Assembly: GCF_020544465.1 (NCBI RefSeq) | Contig: NZ_CP066126.1 | Location: 3,906,001 to 3,970,000 of the forward strand | DNA: 64,000 nt | Direction of reading: 5' to 3' | DNA from: Chromobacterium rhizoryzae | Lineage (GTDB): Bacteria; Pseudomonadota; Gammaproteobacteria; Burkholderiales; Chromobacteriaceae | Notes under the pieces: generated by a model | Databases searched by the model: none | Seen by the model: only the letters and a program-made list of their open reading frames with translations | What the model was told of the DNA's origin: nothing | Translations under genes and position numbers: made by a program | In this document: piece after piece, positions 24,447-33,318 of the stretch | Layout of the letters: each line of letters begins with the position of its first letter | Position numbering within the stretch: the stretch's first letter is position 1

Positions 24447-26303
24447 TCAACGGCGTTCGACTTGCGTCACGTCGCGCACCGCGCCGGTGTCGGCGCTGGT
24501 GGTCATCGCAGCGTAGGCGCGCAAGGCCGGGCTGACCACGCGGTCGCGGCCCAGCGGTTTCCAGGCGTCGCGGCCCTTGGCTTCCATCGCCGCGCGCCGC
24601 GCCGCCAGCGTTTCGTCGCTGATCGCCAGACGAATGGAGCGGCCGGGGATGTCGATCTCGATGCGGTCACCCTCTTCCACCAGGCCGATGGCGCCGCCCT
24701 CGGCCGCTTCCGGCGACACATGACCGATGGACAGACCGGAAGTGCCGCCGGAGAAACGGCCGTCGGTCAGCAAGGCGCACTCCTTGCCCAGGCCCTTGGA
24801 TTTCAGATAGCTGGTGGGATAGAGCATTTCCTGCATGCCCGGGCCGCCCTTGGGGCCTTCATAGCGGATCACCACCACGTCGCCGGCCACGATGCGGTCG
24901 GCCAGGATGGCCTCCACCGCCGCGTCCTGGCTTTCGAAGATGCGGGCGCGGCCGTTGAATTTGAGGATGGAGTCGTCGACGCCGGCGGTTTTGACGATGC
25001 AGCCGCGCTCGGCGATATTGCCGGACAGCACAGCCAGGCCGCCGTCCTGAGAGTAAGCGTGCTCGCGGTCGCGGATGCAGCCCTCGGCGCGGTCGTCGTC
25101 CACCGTCGGGTAACGCATGGACTGCGAGAAGGCGATGGTGGTGGGCACTCCGCCCGGCGCCGCGCGGTAGAAGCGCCGCGCTTCGCTGTCTTCGCCATGG
25201 CGGCAGATGTCCCAGGCTTCCAGCGCTTCGCCCAGCGTGGCGCTGTGCACGGTGGGCACTTCGCGGCGGATCAGGCCGGCGCGGTCCAGCTCGGCCAGGA
25301 TGGCCACCACGCCGCCGGCGCGGTGCACGTCTTCCATATGGTATTTCTGGGTGGCCGGCGCCACCTTGGCCAGACACGGCACCGAGCGCGAAATGCGGTC
25401 GATGTCCGCCATCTTGAAGTCCACGCCGGCTTCCTGCGCCGCCGCCAGCAGGTGCAGCACGGTGTTGGTGGAGCCGCCCATGGCCACGTCCAGGCTCATC
25501 GCGTTCTCGAACGCGGCCTTGGAGGCGATGGCGCGCGGCAGCAAGCTGGCGTCGTCCTGTTCGTAATGTCGCTTGGTGATATCCACGATCAGGCGGCCGG
25601 CGCGCAGGAACAATTCCTTGCGGTCCGCGTGCGTGGCCACCAGGCTGCCGTTGCCGGGCAGGGACAGGCCCAACGCCTCGGTCAGGCAGTTCATGGAGTT
25701 GGCGGTGAACATGCCGGAGCAGGAGCCGCAGGTGGGACAGGCGGAGCGCTCCACGCGCTCGACGTCCTCGTTGGACACCGCGCTGTTGGCGGCTTCCACC
25801 ATCGCGTCCACCAGGTCCAGCTTGCGGATGTCGTTGCCCCATTGCACCTTGCCCGCTTCCATCGGGCCGCCGGAGACGAACACCACCGGGATGTTCAGAC
25901 GCATCGCGGCCATCAACATGCCGGGGGTGATTTTGTCGCAGTTGGAGATGCACACCAGCGCGTCCGCGCAGTGGGCGTTGACCATGTATTCCACGCTGTC
26001 CGCGATCAGGTCCCGGCTGGGCAGGCTATAGAGCATGCCGCCGTGGCCCATGGCGATGCCGTCGTCGATGGCGATGGTGTTGAATTCCTTGGCCACGCCG
26101 CCGGCGCGTTCGATTTCCCGCGCCACCAGTTGACCCATATTGTGCAGGTGCACGTGCCCGGGCACGAACTGGGTAAAGCTGTTGGCGATGGCGATGATGG
26201 GTTTGCCGAAGTCGTCGTCCTTCATGCCGGTGGCGCGCCACAGGGCGCGGGCACCCGCCATATTGCGGCCGGCGGTGGAAGTGCGGGAGCGGTATTGGGG
26301 CAT
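24447..26303 (-). CDS. ilvD: Dihydroxy-acid dehydratase
   Basis: A 618-residue Fe-S enzyme dehydrating 2,3-dihydroxy acids to the keto-acid precursors of valine, isoleucine and, through the valine branch, leucine and pantothenate. Cluster ligands lie in CISNCDKITPGM (~residue 122) and CPTCGSCSGMFTANSMN (~195). The signature SDGRFSGGTSG-type block appears as TDGRFSGGTSGLSIGHVSPEA near residue 520. Length is normal for the E. coli-type enzyme. No other ilv gene is adjacent. Confidence 0.98.
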   Translation of the reverse strand: MPQYRSRTSTAGRNMAGARALWRATGMKDDDFGKPIIAIANSFTQFVPGHVHLHNMGQLVAREIERAGGVAKEFNTIAIDDGIAMGHGGMLYSLPSRDLIADSVEYMVNAHCADALVCISNCDKITPGMLMAAMRLNIPVVFVSGGPMEAGKVQWGNDIRKLDLVDAMVEAANSAVSNEDVERVERSACPTCGSCSGMFTANSMNCLTEALGLSLPGNGSLVATHADRKELFLRAGRLIVDITKRHYEQDDASLLPRAIASKAAFENAMSLDVAMGGSTNTVLHLLAAAQEAGVDFKMADIDRISRSVPCLAKVAPATQKYHMEDVHRAGGVVAILAELDRAGLIRREVPTVHSATLGEALEAWDICRHGEDSEARRFYRAAPGGVPTTIAFSQSMRYPTVDDDRAEGCIRDREHAYSQDGGLAVLSGNIAERGCIVKTAGVDDSILKFNGRARIFESQDAAVEAILADRIVAGDVVVIRYEGPKGGPGMQEMLYPTSYLKSKGLGKECALLTDGRFSGGTSGLSIGHVSPEAAEGGAIGLVEEGDRIEIDIPGRSIRLAISDETLAARRAAMEAKGRDAWKPLGRDRVVSPALRAYAAMTTSADTGAVRDVTQVERR

Positions 26304-26500
26304 TGCTGATTCCTTAATTTCTACATGAGGGGAAAGGCGCTCCGGGCCTGGCCTGCTTTAAGGCCGGGCCGCCTGGCTCCGGGTGCCGGGGAGCTCAAGG
26401 CAAAAATGCGTCGGGCGGCGGGTGGGCCGCGCGACGCGTGGGAACGCTTTCCCATATAATCCGTCCACATTCTTTTACCGCAAACGCACACGGCTGACAA

Positions 26501-27352
26501 ATGATCATTCATCCGCAGTTCGACCCCGTGGCCATCCAGCTGGGCCCGTTGGCCATTCATTGGTACGGCCTGATGTACTTGCTGGGCTTCGCCAGCTTCC
26601 TGATCCTGGGCAACTACCGCATCAAGCGCGGCCACGCTTTCCTCACCTCCAAGCTGCTGGACGATCTGCTGATGTACGGCGCCGTCGGCGTGGTGCTGGG
26701 CGGCCGCCTGGGCGAGGTGCTGTTCTACCAGCCCGGCTATTATTTTAGTCATCCGCTGGAGATTCTGATGGTGTGGAAAGGCGGCATGTCCTTCCACGGC
26801 GGTTTCATCGGCGTGCTGATCGGCGTGGCGCTGTTTGCGCGCAAGCACGGCCGCAGCTTCTGGGAAGTCACCGACTTCATCGCGCCGCTGGTACCGCTGG
26901 GCCTGGCCGCCGGCCGCATCGGCAACTTCATCAACGGCGAGCTGTGGGGGCGGGTGGCCGATCCCCAACTGCCGTGGGCGATGCTGTTTCCGCAGGCCAA
27001 GATGGACGATCTGATCCAGGCGCAGCAATCGTCCGACCTGATGGTGACCCTGCTCAAATACGGCGGCCTGCCGCGCCACCCGTCGCAGCTGTACGAGTTC
27101 GCGCTGGAAGGCCTGGCGCTGTTCGCGCTGCTGTGGTGCTTCAGCGCCAAGACCCGCGCGCGCGGCCAGGTGTCGGCGCTGTTCCTGATGGGCTACGGCC
27201 TGGCGCGCTTCGGCAGCGAATACTTCCGCACCCCGGACGCCGGCATCTTCGGCCAGTCCGACGTGATCAGCATGGGCCAGTGGCTGAGCCTGCCGATGAT
27301 CGTGATCGGCCTGGCGCTGTTCTACCTGTTCGGCAAGCGCAAGGCGGCCTAA
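26501..27352 (+). CDS. lgt: Phosphatidylglycerol--prolipoprotein diacylglyceryl transferase
   Basis: A 283-residue inner-membrane enzyme that transfers diacylglyceryl to the lipobox Cys of prolipoproteins. The family signature GRIGNFINGELWGR is at ~residues 139-152, and GGMSFHGGFIGVL holds the essential HGG. Seven hydrophobic segments are evident. A TATAAT lies at 26455-26460, upstream of the ATG at 26501, but no clear -35 accompanies it. Terminates at 27407. Confidence 0.97.
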   Translation: MIIHPQFDPVAIQLGPLAIHWYGLMYLLGFASFLILGNYRIKRGHAFLTSKLLDDLLMYGAVGVVLGGRLGEVLFYQPGYYFSHPLEILMVWKGGMSFHGGFIGVLIGVALFARKHGRSFWEVTDFIAPLVPLGLAAGRIGNFINGELWGRVADPQLPWAMLFPQAKMDDLIQAQQSSDLMVTLLKYGGLPRHPSQLYEFALEGLALFALLWCFSAKTRARGQVSALFLMGYGLARFGSEYFRTPDAGIFGQSDVISMGQWLSLPMIVIGLALFYLFGKRKAA

Positions 27353-27406
27353 GCCGGGCTAGGCTAGAATGCTTGCTATACGCGGCGGTTTTTAGTCCGC
27401 CGCTTC

Positions 27407-27434
27407 AAGGCCAGTCTTAATGACTGGCCTTTTT
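27407..27434 (+). terminator. Intrinsic terminator of lgt
   Basis: AAGGCCAGTC / GACTGGCCTT hairpin with a TTAAT loop and a T run, 54 bp after the lgt stop. A second, weaker stem (GCGGCGG / CCGCCGC) precedes it. Confidence 0.88.
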
Positions 27435-27498
27435 GAATCGCCGGCCCGCCGGCGCCAGCCCTTGCGGCTTTTCGTCCGCAATAGAGGAAAACACTGCC

Positions 27499-28341
27499 AT
27501 GACCGCCATCAAACTGACGCTGGCCGGCGCGCTGTTGGCCGCCGCCGCCCTGGCCCACGCCGCCCCGACCGTGCTCAAGGTCTCCGCCATCCCGGACGAA
27601 TCCCCCACCGAGCTGCAGCGCAAGTTCGCGCCGCTGGGCCAATACCTGGAAAAAGAGCTGGGCATCCCAGTGCAGTTCGTGCCGGTGTCGGACTACGCCG
27701 GCGTGGTCACCGCGCTGACCTCGGACAAGCTGGACATGGCCTGGCTGGGCGGCTTCACCTATGTGCAGGCCAGCCAGCGCGGCAAGGTGGTGCCGCTGGT
27801 GCAGCGCGAGGAGGACAGCAAGTTCACCTCCACCTTCATCACCAGCGGCCCGGCCAAGAGCCTGAAGGAGCTGAAGGGCGACAGCTTCGCCTTCGGTTCC
27901 GCCTCCTCCACCTCCGGCCACCTGATGCCGCGCTATTTCATGCAGAAGGACGGCCTCAAGCCGGAAAGCTTCTTCAAGAACGTCGCCTATTCCGGCGCTC
28001 ACGACGCTACCGTGGCCTGGGTGGCCGCCGGCAAGGTGGAGGCCGGCGTGTTGAACAGCTCGGTGTGGCAGAAGCTGGTGGAAAGCAAGAAGGTGGATAC
28101 CGCCAAGGTGCGCGTGATCGCCACCACCCCGGCCTACTACGACTACAACTGGACGGTGCGCGGCAGCATGGACAAGGGCTTGCAGGACAAGATCCGCCAG
28201 GCCTTCCTCAAGCTGGACGCCAAGAACCCGGATCAGAAAGCCGTACTGGATCTGCAACGCGCCAGCCGCTTCATCCCCACCAAGCCGGACAACTATAAGG
28301 GCATAGAAGCCGCCGCCGCGGCCGCCGGGCTGCTGAAGTGA
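27499..28341 (+). CDS. Phosphate/phosphite/phosphonate-type ABC transporter substrate-binding protein
   Basis: A 280-residue periplasmic protein with a Sec signal peptide (residues 1-21, ALAHA cleavage). The PhnD-like fold is indicated by LKVSAIPDESPTELQRKFAPLGQYL, the hinge region MAWLGGFTYVQASQRG and SFAFGSASSTSGHLMPRYF. These bind phosphonates, phosphite or related oxyanions; ligand cannot be read. The ATG at 27499 follows GAGGAAAA. The stop overlaps the start of the ATPase gene by four bases (GTGA), so the three genes form one operon. No C-P lyase or phosphite dehydrogenase gene is nearby. Confidence 0.87.
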   Translation: MTAIKLTLAGALLAAAALAHAAPTVLKVSAIPDESPTELQRKFAPLGQYLEKELGIPVQFVPVSDYAGVVTALTSDKLDMAWLGGFTYVQASQRGKVVPLVQREEDSKFTSTFITSGPAKSLKELKGDSFAFGSASSTSGHLMPRYFMQKDGLKPESFFKNVAYSGAHDATVAWVAAGKVEAGVLNSSVWQKLVESKKVDTAKVRVIATTPAYYDYNWTVRGSMDKGLQDKIRQAFLKLDAKNPDQKAVLDLQRASRFIPTKPDNYKGIEAAAAAAGLLK

Positions 28342-29132
28342 GCCTGGAGCTGCGCGGCGTCGGCCTGAGCCTGGACGGCGCCGTCATTCTGCGCGACATC
28401 GATCTGCAGCTTGCCGCCGGCGAACAGGCGGCCCTGATCGGCCCGTCCGGCGCCGGCAAAAGCACCCTGCTCTTGCTGGCCAACACCGGCCTGCGCCCGG
28501 ACTGCGGCGCGGTCCGGTTGCTGGACGCCGATCCCTGGCGCTTGCCGCGCCGCGCCTTGCGCGCGCTGCGCGCGCGCATAGGCAGCGTCTACCAGACGCC
28601 GCCGCTGCCGCCGCGCCAGCGCGTGATCCACGCGGTGGCCGCCGGCCGGCTGGCCCAGGGCGGCGAACTGGCGGCCTTGCGCCGCCTGCTGTGGCCGGAC
28701 GACGCCGCCGGCGTCGCCGCAGAGCTGGAACGGCTGGGTCTGGCCGACAAACTATGGCAGCGCTGCGATCAGCTGTCCGGCGGACAGCGTCAGCGCGTCG
28801 GCATCGCCCGCGCGCTGTACCAGCGGCCAGACCTGATGCTGGCCGACGAGCCGGTGTCGGCGCTGGACCCCAGGCTGGCCGACGACAGCATACGCCTGCT
28901 GTGCGAGGACGCCCGCGCCCGCCGCGCCACCCTGCTGGCCAGCCTGCACTCGGTACAGCTGGCGCTGGCGCACTTCCCGCGCATCATAGGCCTGCGCGAC
29001 GGCGCCGTCGTCTTCGATCTGCCGCGCGAGCAAGTCCATACCCAGCTGCTGGCCGAGCTCTACGCCGGCGAGATGCCCGAGACCGCGGTGGAGCCGGCCG
29101 CGCCCGCCGCGCTCAGAGGCTTGCAATGCTGA
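28338..29132 (+). CDS. phnC: Phosphonate-type ABC transporter ATP-binding protein
   Basis: A 264-residue ABC ATPase: Walker A GPSGAGKST (~35-43), signature LSGGQRQRVGIARAL, Walker B LMLADEPVSALDP and H-loop Ser-Leu-His in LLASLHSVQLAL. It begins at a GTG overlapping the substrate-binding gene stop, and ends overlapping the permease start by seven bases. The C-terminal ~25 residues after EMPETAVEPAAP are Ala/Pro-rich and probably disordered. It powers the importer with the binding protein and the double permease. Confidence 0.88.
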   Translation: MSLELRGVGLSLDGAVILRDIDLQLAAGEQAALIGPSGAGKSTLLLLANTGLRPDCGAVRLLDADPWRLPRRALRALRARIGSVYQTPPLPPRQRVIHAVAAGRLAQGGELAALRRLLWPDDAAGVAAELERLGLADKLWQRCDQLSGGQRQRVGIARALYQRPDLMLADEPVSALDPRLADDSIRLLCEDARARRATLLASLHSVQLALAHFPRIIGLRDGAVVFDLPREQVHTQLLAELYAGEMPETAVEPAAPAALRGLQC

Positions 29133-30700
29133 GACCCGCGCCGCGCGACCCGGCCGCCCGCGCGCGGCTGGGCTGGCTGCTGCTGACCCTGGCCTTGCTG
29201 CTGCCGACGCTGCCGCTGACCCAGTTCACGCTGAGCACTCTGTTCAACGGCGACACCTGGCTCAGCCTGGCGCGTTTCGCCGCCGGCTTTCTGCCGCCCG
29301 CCCACGACGGCGACTTTCTGAAAGAAGTGGCCAAGGAAACCGCCACCACGCTGGCGGTGGCCAGCGCCGGCCTGTGCCTGGCCATGCTGCTGGGCGCGCC
29401 GCTGGCCTTCGCCACCAGCCGCGCGCTGGACGATCACCAGCTCACCGCGGTCCGGCCGCGCCGCACCGTCCTGGCCGCGCAAAGCCTGCTGCGCGGGCTG
29501 ATGGTGTGGCTGCGCGGCGTGCCGGACATCGTCTGGGCGCTGCTCTTCGTCCGCGCCGCCGGCCTGGGCAGCCTGCCGGCGGTGCTGGCCTTGGGCCTGG
29601 CCTACGGCGGCATGCTGGGCAAGGTTTACGCGGAGATCCTGGAATCCCAGCCGCGCGCGCCGGCCCAGGCTCTGGCGGCGGCCGGGGCCAGCCGCTGGCA
29701 GCGGCTGTGCTGGGCGCTGTGGCCTCAGGCCCTGCCGGAATTGATCAGCTACAGCGTTTACCGCTGGGAATGCGCGATCCGCGCATCGGCGGTGATGGGC
29801 TTCGTCGGCGCCGGCGGCATCGGCCAATTGCTGGACAGCAGCCTGAAAATGCTCAACGGCGGCGAGGTCGGCGCCCTGCTCCTGGTATTCCTGCTGCTGG
29901 TGGGCTTGAGCGAGGGCGTCAGCCGCTGGTCGCGGCGCGCGCTGGAGCGCGACGGCGGCGGACGCCGCCTATTGCTGGCCGGCGGCGCGCTGACCGCGTT
30001 CAGCCTGTGCTGGCTGTGGCCGGATTGGCGCGCCAACGGCTTTGATTGGCGCGGCCTGCCGCGCTTCGCCATGGAATTCCTGCCTCCGGACCTCTCCGCC
30101 CCAAACTTGCGGCCATTGGGACAAGGCGTGGTGGAAACCTTGGCGATGTCGGCGCTGGGCACGGTGCTGGCCGCCTTGCTGGCCATGCCGCTGGCGCTGC
30201 CGGCCGCCGGCCGGCTGGGCGCAGCCGCCAAGCGCGCGACGCGGCTGTTGCTGAATATGCTGCGCGGCATTCCGGATCTGCTGTGGGCGGCGCTGGCGGT
30301 CTTGGCCTTGGGCCTGGGGCCGGCCGCCGGGGTGCTGGCGCTGGCGATGCACACCGCCGGCGTGCTGGGCCGTCTGTTCGCGGAAACGCTGGAAAACGCG
30401 CCGCCGCAAGCGGAACAGGCGCTGCTCAACGCCGGCGCGGGCCGCATCGCCGCCTTCTGCTATGGGCCGCTGCCCATGGTGGCCAGCCAATGGCTGGCCT
30501 ATACGCTGTACCGCTGGGAAAACAATATCCGCATCGCCACCGTGCTCGGCATCGTCGGCGCCGGCGGCCTGGGCCAGCAGCTGTATCTGGCGCTGTCGCT
30601 GTTCCAACAACAAGCCGCCGCGGCCGTCATCCTGGCGATGGTGGCGCTGTCCTGGGGCGTGGAACAGCTGAGCCGCGCGCTGCGCCGGCGCATGGGCTGA
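29126..30700 (+). CDS. phnE: Phosphonate-type ABC permease, two PhnE units fused in one chain
   Basis: A 524-residue membrane protein made of two tandem permease modules. Each has the coupling-helix pattern: module 1 YAEILESQPRAPAQALAAAG then the block FVGAGGIGQLL (~235); module 2 FAETLENAPPQAEQALLNAG then IVGAGGLGQQL (~480). The parallel pairs RGVPDIVWALLFV / RGIPDLLWAALAV and YSVYRWECAIRAS / YTLYRWENNIRIA show internal duplication. Most PhnE proteins are single modules of ~260-280 residues that dimerise. The ATG overlaps the end of phnC. Confidence 0.88.
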   Translation: MLRPAPRDPAARARLGWLLLTLALLLPTLPLTQFTLSTLFNGDTWLSLARFAAGFLPPAHDGDFLKEVAKETATTLAVASAGLCLAMLLGAPLAFATSRALDDHQLTAVRPRRTVLAAQSLLRGLMVWLRGVPDIVWALLFVRAAGLGSLPAVLALGLAYGGMLGKVYAEILESQPRAPAQALAAAGASRWQRLCWALWPQALPELISYSVYRWECAIRASAVMGFVGAGGIGQLLDSSLKMLNGGEVGALLLVFLLLVGLSEGVSRWSRRALERDGGGRRLLLAGGALTAFSLCWLWPDWRANGFDWRGLPRFAMEFLPPDLSAPNLRPLGQGVVETLAMSALGTVLAALLAMPLALPAAGRLGAAAKRATRLLLNMLRGIPDLLWAALAVLALGLGPAAGVLALAMHTAGVLGRLFAETLENAPPQAEQALLNAGAGRIAAFCYGPLPMVASQWLAYTLYRWENNIRIATVLGIVGAGGLGQQLYLALSLFQQQAAAAVILAMVALSWGVEQLSRALRRRMG

Positions 30701-30706
30701 AACGAG

Positions 30707-30740
30707 GACGGGGCGGCAAGCCTAAGCCTGCCGCCCCGTC
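30707..30740. terminator. Strong inverted repeat after the permease gene
   Basis: A perfect 12-bp stem GACGGGGCGGCA / TGCCGCCCCGTC with a 10-nt loop starts 7 bp after the phnE stop. It lacks a clear T run, so it may be a terminator or a transcript-stabilising hairpin, and could also serve the convergent small gene. Confidence 0.6.
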
Positions 30741-30762
30741 GTCTCGCGCCTTCATCCCACGT

Positions 30763-30951
30763 CTATCGAGCTTCCCTGCACGCGGCCAGGCCGCAGAGAA
30801 ACATCGCCAGCGCGGCGAAAGCCAGCCCCTTGGCCAAGACGAACGGCCACGCCGCCGAACCGGCGTCCGCCAACGCCATGCCCAGCAAAGCCACCGCGCA
30901 AGCGGCCGCGGCCATGCACAAGGAGCCGAGATACCATCCTTTCTTGCTCAT
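30763..30951 (-). CDS. Small membrane protein, 62 residues
   Basis: Not recognised. The ATG at 30951 is preceded by GAGGAGAAACGTG, an excellent ribosome-binding site. The product has two hydrophobic segments (YLGSLCMAAAACAVALLGMA and AFAALAMFLCGLAACREA) separated by a short polar turn, suggesting a two-helix inner-membrane hairpin with both ends in the cytoplasm. It lies 157 bp beyond the phospholipid operon in the same direction. Confidence 0.6.
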   Translation of the reverse strand: MSKKGWYLGSLCMAAAACAVALLGMALADAGSAAWPFVLAKGLAFAALAMFLCGLAACREAR

Positions 30952-31108
30952 CACGTTTCTCCTCTTCCCACACATCGAATCTTCTTATTGTTCCAGCCTG
31001 CCTCGCCAGGCGACGTCCACGAACGTCGCCCGTTCAGATTGCCAGCCATGGCCGGCGGCCGCAATAGGCCGTCTCCCCCAAGCCCGCCAAGGGGCGGACG
31101 GCGGCGTC

Positions 31109-31765
31109 TCAGCCCTCCTGCTCCGCCGGTGCGGCGGGCAGCGTTTTTTGCTTCAAGTACAACAAGGCTTCGCGGATACGGTCGCGGAAAGCGGCTTTCT
31201 CTTCCAGCCACTGTAACGGCCGACCAACGGCGATGTCGACGAAGAAGGGCACCGGCAGCCATTGACCGCGCCCCATCGCCCGGCCCAGGCCGTGCAGATA
31301 GACCGGCACCACCGGCACCTCGGGGAAATCCCGGCTCAGATACCAGATGCCGGACTTGATCTCGGACAGCACCTCGGGCTCGCCCCGCGAGCCTTCCGGA
31401 AACAGGATCAGGATACGGCCCTGGCGCAGCGCCTCGCGGCAGCCTTCCAGCGGGTCCAGGCCCTTGGCCACGCCCCCGCGCACCACCGGAATGATGCCCA
31501 CCACCTGGGTGGCGAACCAGGCGAACAGGCGGTTTTTCAGGAAGTAGTCCGCCGCCGCCGCCGGCTGCACCTCGGGGATGCGGCCCAGCGGAAACAGGCT
31601 GTACAGCGCCAGGATGTCCAGGTGGCTGTTGTGGTTGGCCACCACGATGGCCGGGCCGCGCAAGGGCAGCCGTTCCTGGTGGCGCACCGTCACCCCCAGC
31701 CACAGACGCACCACCGGCCGGGCCAGCAGCAGGACGAACAGAATGCGCAGCAATCGGCTCATCAT
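31109..31765 (-). CDS. 1-acyl-sn-glycerol-3-phosphate acyltransferase-like protein
   Basis: A 218-residue PlsC-family membrane-associated acyltransferase. The catalytic HX4D motif is H45-NSHL-D50 in VVANHNSHLD. Motif III is FPEGSRG and motif IV is VPVVPVYLHGLG. One N-terminal hydrophobic helix anchors it. It starts 4 bp after the stop of the CdsA-like gene, making it the third gene of a lipid operon: acyltransferase, CDP-activation and head-group transfer together. Confidence 0.88.
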   Translation of the reverse strand: MMSRLLRILFVLLLARPVVRLWLGVTVRHQERLPLRGPAIVVANHNSHLDILALYSLFPLGRIPEVQPAAAADYFLKNRLFAWFATQVVGIIPVVRGGVAKGLDPLEGCREALRQGRILILFPEGSRGEPEVLSEIKSGIWYLSRDFPEVPVVPVYLHGLGRAMGRGQWLPVPFFVDIAVGRPLQWLEEKAAFRDRIREALLYLKQKTLPAAPAEQEG

Positions 31766-31769
31766 CGGC

Positions 31770-32717
31770 TCAGAAGTACAAGTAATGGACATAGTGGAAG
31801 AACAGCGGCGCGGTATAGGTCAGCGAATCCAGCCTGTCCAGCACCCCGCCGTGGCCGGGCAACAGGCGGCCGGAGTCCTTGACCCCGATGTCGCGCTTCA
31901 CCGCGGAAATCACGATGTCGCCGATAAAGCCCATCACCCCGATCAGCAGGCCGGCCAGCGCCGCGTGCAGCGGCGAGAACGGCGTCAGCAGCGGCCCCAG
32001 CAACCAGCCCAGCAGGCAGGTGGTCAGCGCGCCGCCGAGGAAGCCCTCCAGCGTCTTGTTGGGCGACACCTTGGGCGCCACTTTGCGCCGGCCGAAGGCC
32101 TTGCCCCACAGGTATTGCGCCACGTCGTTGAGCTGGGTCAGCGCCACCAGGTAGAACAGCAGCATCGCGCCCTGGGCCGGTTCGCCGATATGGGTCAGCT
32201 GGGGCAGGGTCAGCACCGCGGCCATATGGCTCAGGCAGAACACGCAAATCATCAAGCCCCATTGCAGCGAGGCGGCGGCCTTGAGAAAGCCCTGGGTCTC
32301 GCCGATCAGCACCATACGCATCGGCAGGAACAGGAAGATGTAGACCGGGATGAAAATGATGAACATGCCGTACCAGTGAACGCCCAGCCAGTAATACTGC
32401 AGCGGGATGCTCAGATAGGCCCAGAACAGCACCACGTGATCGGCGGTGCGGGTGGCGCACAGCGTCAGGTATTCCTTCAGCGCCAGGAAGCTGATCAGCG
32501 CGAACACCACCAGCGCCAGCGGCACATTGCCCAGCAAGGTCAGCGAGAAGCAGGCGACGATCCACCACCAGGTGCGGATGCGCAGCTTCAATTCCAGCCA
32601 GTTCTTCTGCGGCGAGCGGCTCTCCAGCACGCGGATGGCGACGCTGGCGATCACCAGCAGCGCGAATACGGCGCCCAGCGCCCAGATCAATGCTTGCGGC
32701 AACAGCGGTTTAAACAT
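31770..32717 (-). CDS. Phosphatidate cytidylyltransferase (CdsA-like)
   Basis: A 315-residue polytopic membrane enzyme making CDP-diacylglycerol. The CdsA signature is intact near the C-terminus: SAVKRDIGVKDSGRLLPGHG followed by GVLDRLDSLTY. The gene overlaps the upstream CDP-alcohol transferase by 8 bp. Because the housekeeping cdsA usually lies with uppS/dxr, this is probably a second, accessory enzyme, as in the E. coli ynbAB pair. Confidence 0.88.
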   Translation of the reverse strand: MFKPLLPQALIWALGAVFALLVIASVAIRVLESRSPQKNWLELKLRIRTWWWIVACFSLTLLGNVPLALVVFALISFLALKEYLTLCATRTADHVVLFWAYLSIPLQYYWLGVHWYGMFIIFIPVYIFLFLPMRMVLIGETQGFLKAAASLQWGLMICVFCLSHMAAVLTLPQLTHIGEPAQGAMLLFYLVALTQLNDVAQYLWGKAFGRRKVAPKVSPNKTLEGFLGGALTTCLLGWLLGPLLTPFSPLHAALAGLLIGVMGFIGDIVISAVKRDIGVKDSGRLLPGHGGVLDRLDSLTYTAPLFFHYVHYLYF

Positions 32718-33318
32718 CTTCGCCCTCTTTCAAAATGGCCCGCGCCCGGTTGACGCAGGTCAGCGCCATCAAGGCGGCGCTCAATCCAAACACCCAGCCG
32801 CCCCAGGCCGCCGCCTGCGGCCACAGGCCCAGCAGCAGCGCGAAGGCGCCGTAAACAAAGGCGCGATCGCTCTTGCCCATCGGTCCGTCGTAGCGCCGGC
32901 TCGCGCCAAGGCTAGGGCCCAGCACGCCGACGAACTCGGTCAGCAGCGCCAACGTCACCGCCAGCACCGCCCAGGCAGGCTGGGCCAGCAGCAGGGCGAA
33001 GGGCAGATAGAGCGCCGCGTCGGACACCACGTCGCCCACCTCGTTGAGAATGCCGCCCAAGCGCGACTTCTGGCCGTGCTCGCGCGCCAGCATGCCGTCG
33101 ATGGCGTTCAAGGCCATGCGCAGGAACAGGAAGACGGGCAGCAGCAGCCAGGGCAAGGCCTGATCCGGCCGGCAGGCCAGCCAGCCGCCGTAGGCGATGG
33201 AGGCCAGCATGGCGCCGAGCGTGACGTGGTTGGCGGTGACGCCAAGGGAAACCAGGCCGCGCAGCAAGGGGCGCAGCAGGTCCTGAAAACGGGATTTGAG
33301 TTGATAGATGCTGGGCAT
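32710..33318 (-). CDS. CDP-alcohol phosphatidyltransferase, YnbA-like
   Basis: A 202-residue membrane enzyme of the CDP-alcohol phosphotransferase family: D74-G75-x2-A78-R79-x8-G88, but the next position is N92 in place of the canonical Asp, with E93 beside it and D96, D100 following. Head-group alcohol is unknown. The gene is first in an operon with CdsA-like and PlsC-like genes; the first two match the E. coli ynbA-ynbB order as I recall it. The Asp to Asn change may be a subfamily trait and does not by itself show loss of activity. Confidence 0.82.
   Translation of the reverse strand: MPSIYQLKSRFQDLLRPLLRGLVSLGVTANHVTLGAMLASIAYGGWLACRPDQALPWLLLPVFLFLRMALNAIDGMLAREHGQKSRLGGILNEVGDVVSDAALYLPFALLLAQPAWAVLAVTLALLTEFVGVLGPSLGASRRYDGPMGKSDRAFVYGAFALLLGLWPQAAAWGGWVFGLSAALMALTCVNRARAILKEGEDV

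Noticed and set aside
24462..26309. 615-codon open frame opposite ilvD
   Set aside because: Antisense shadow of a conserved gene in high-GC DNA; no family features.
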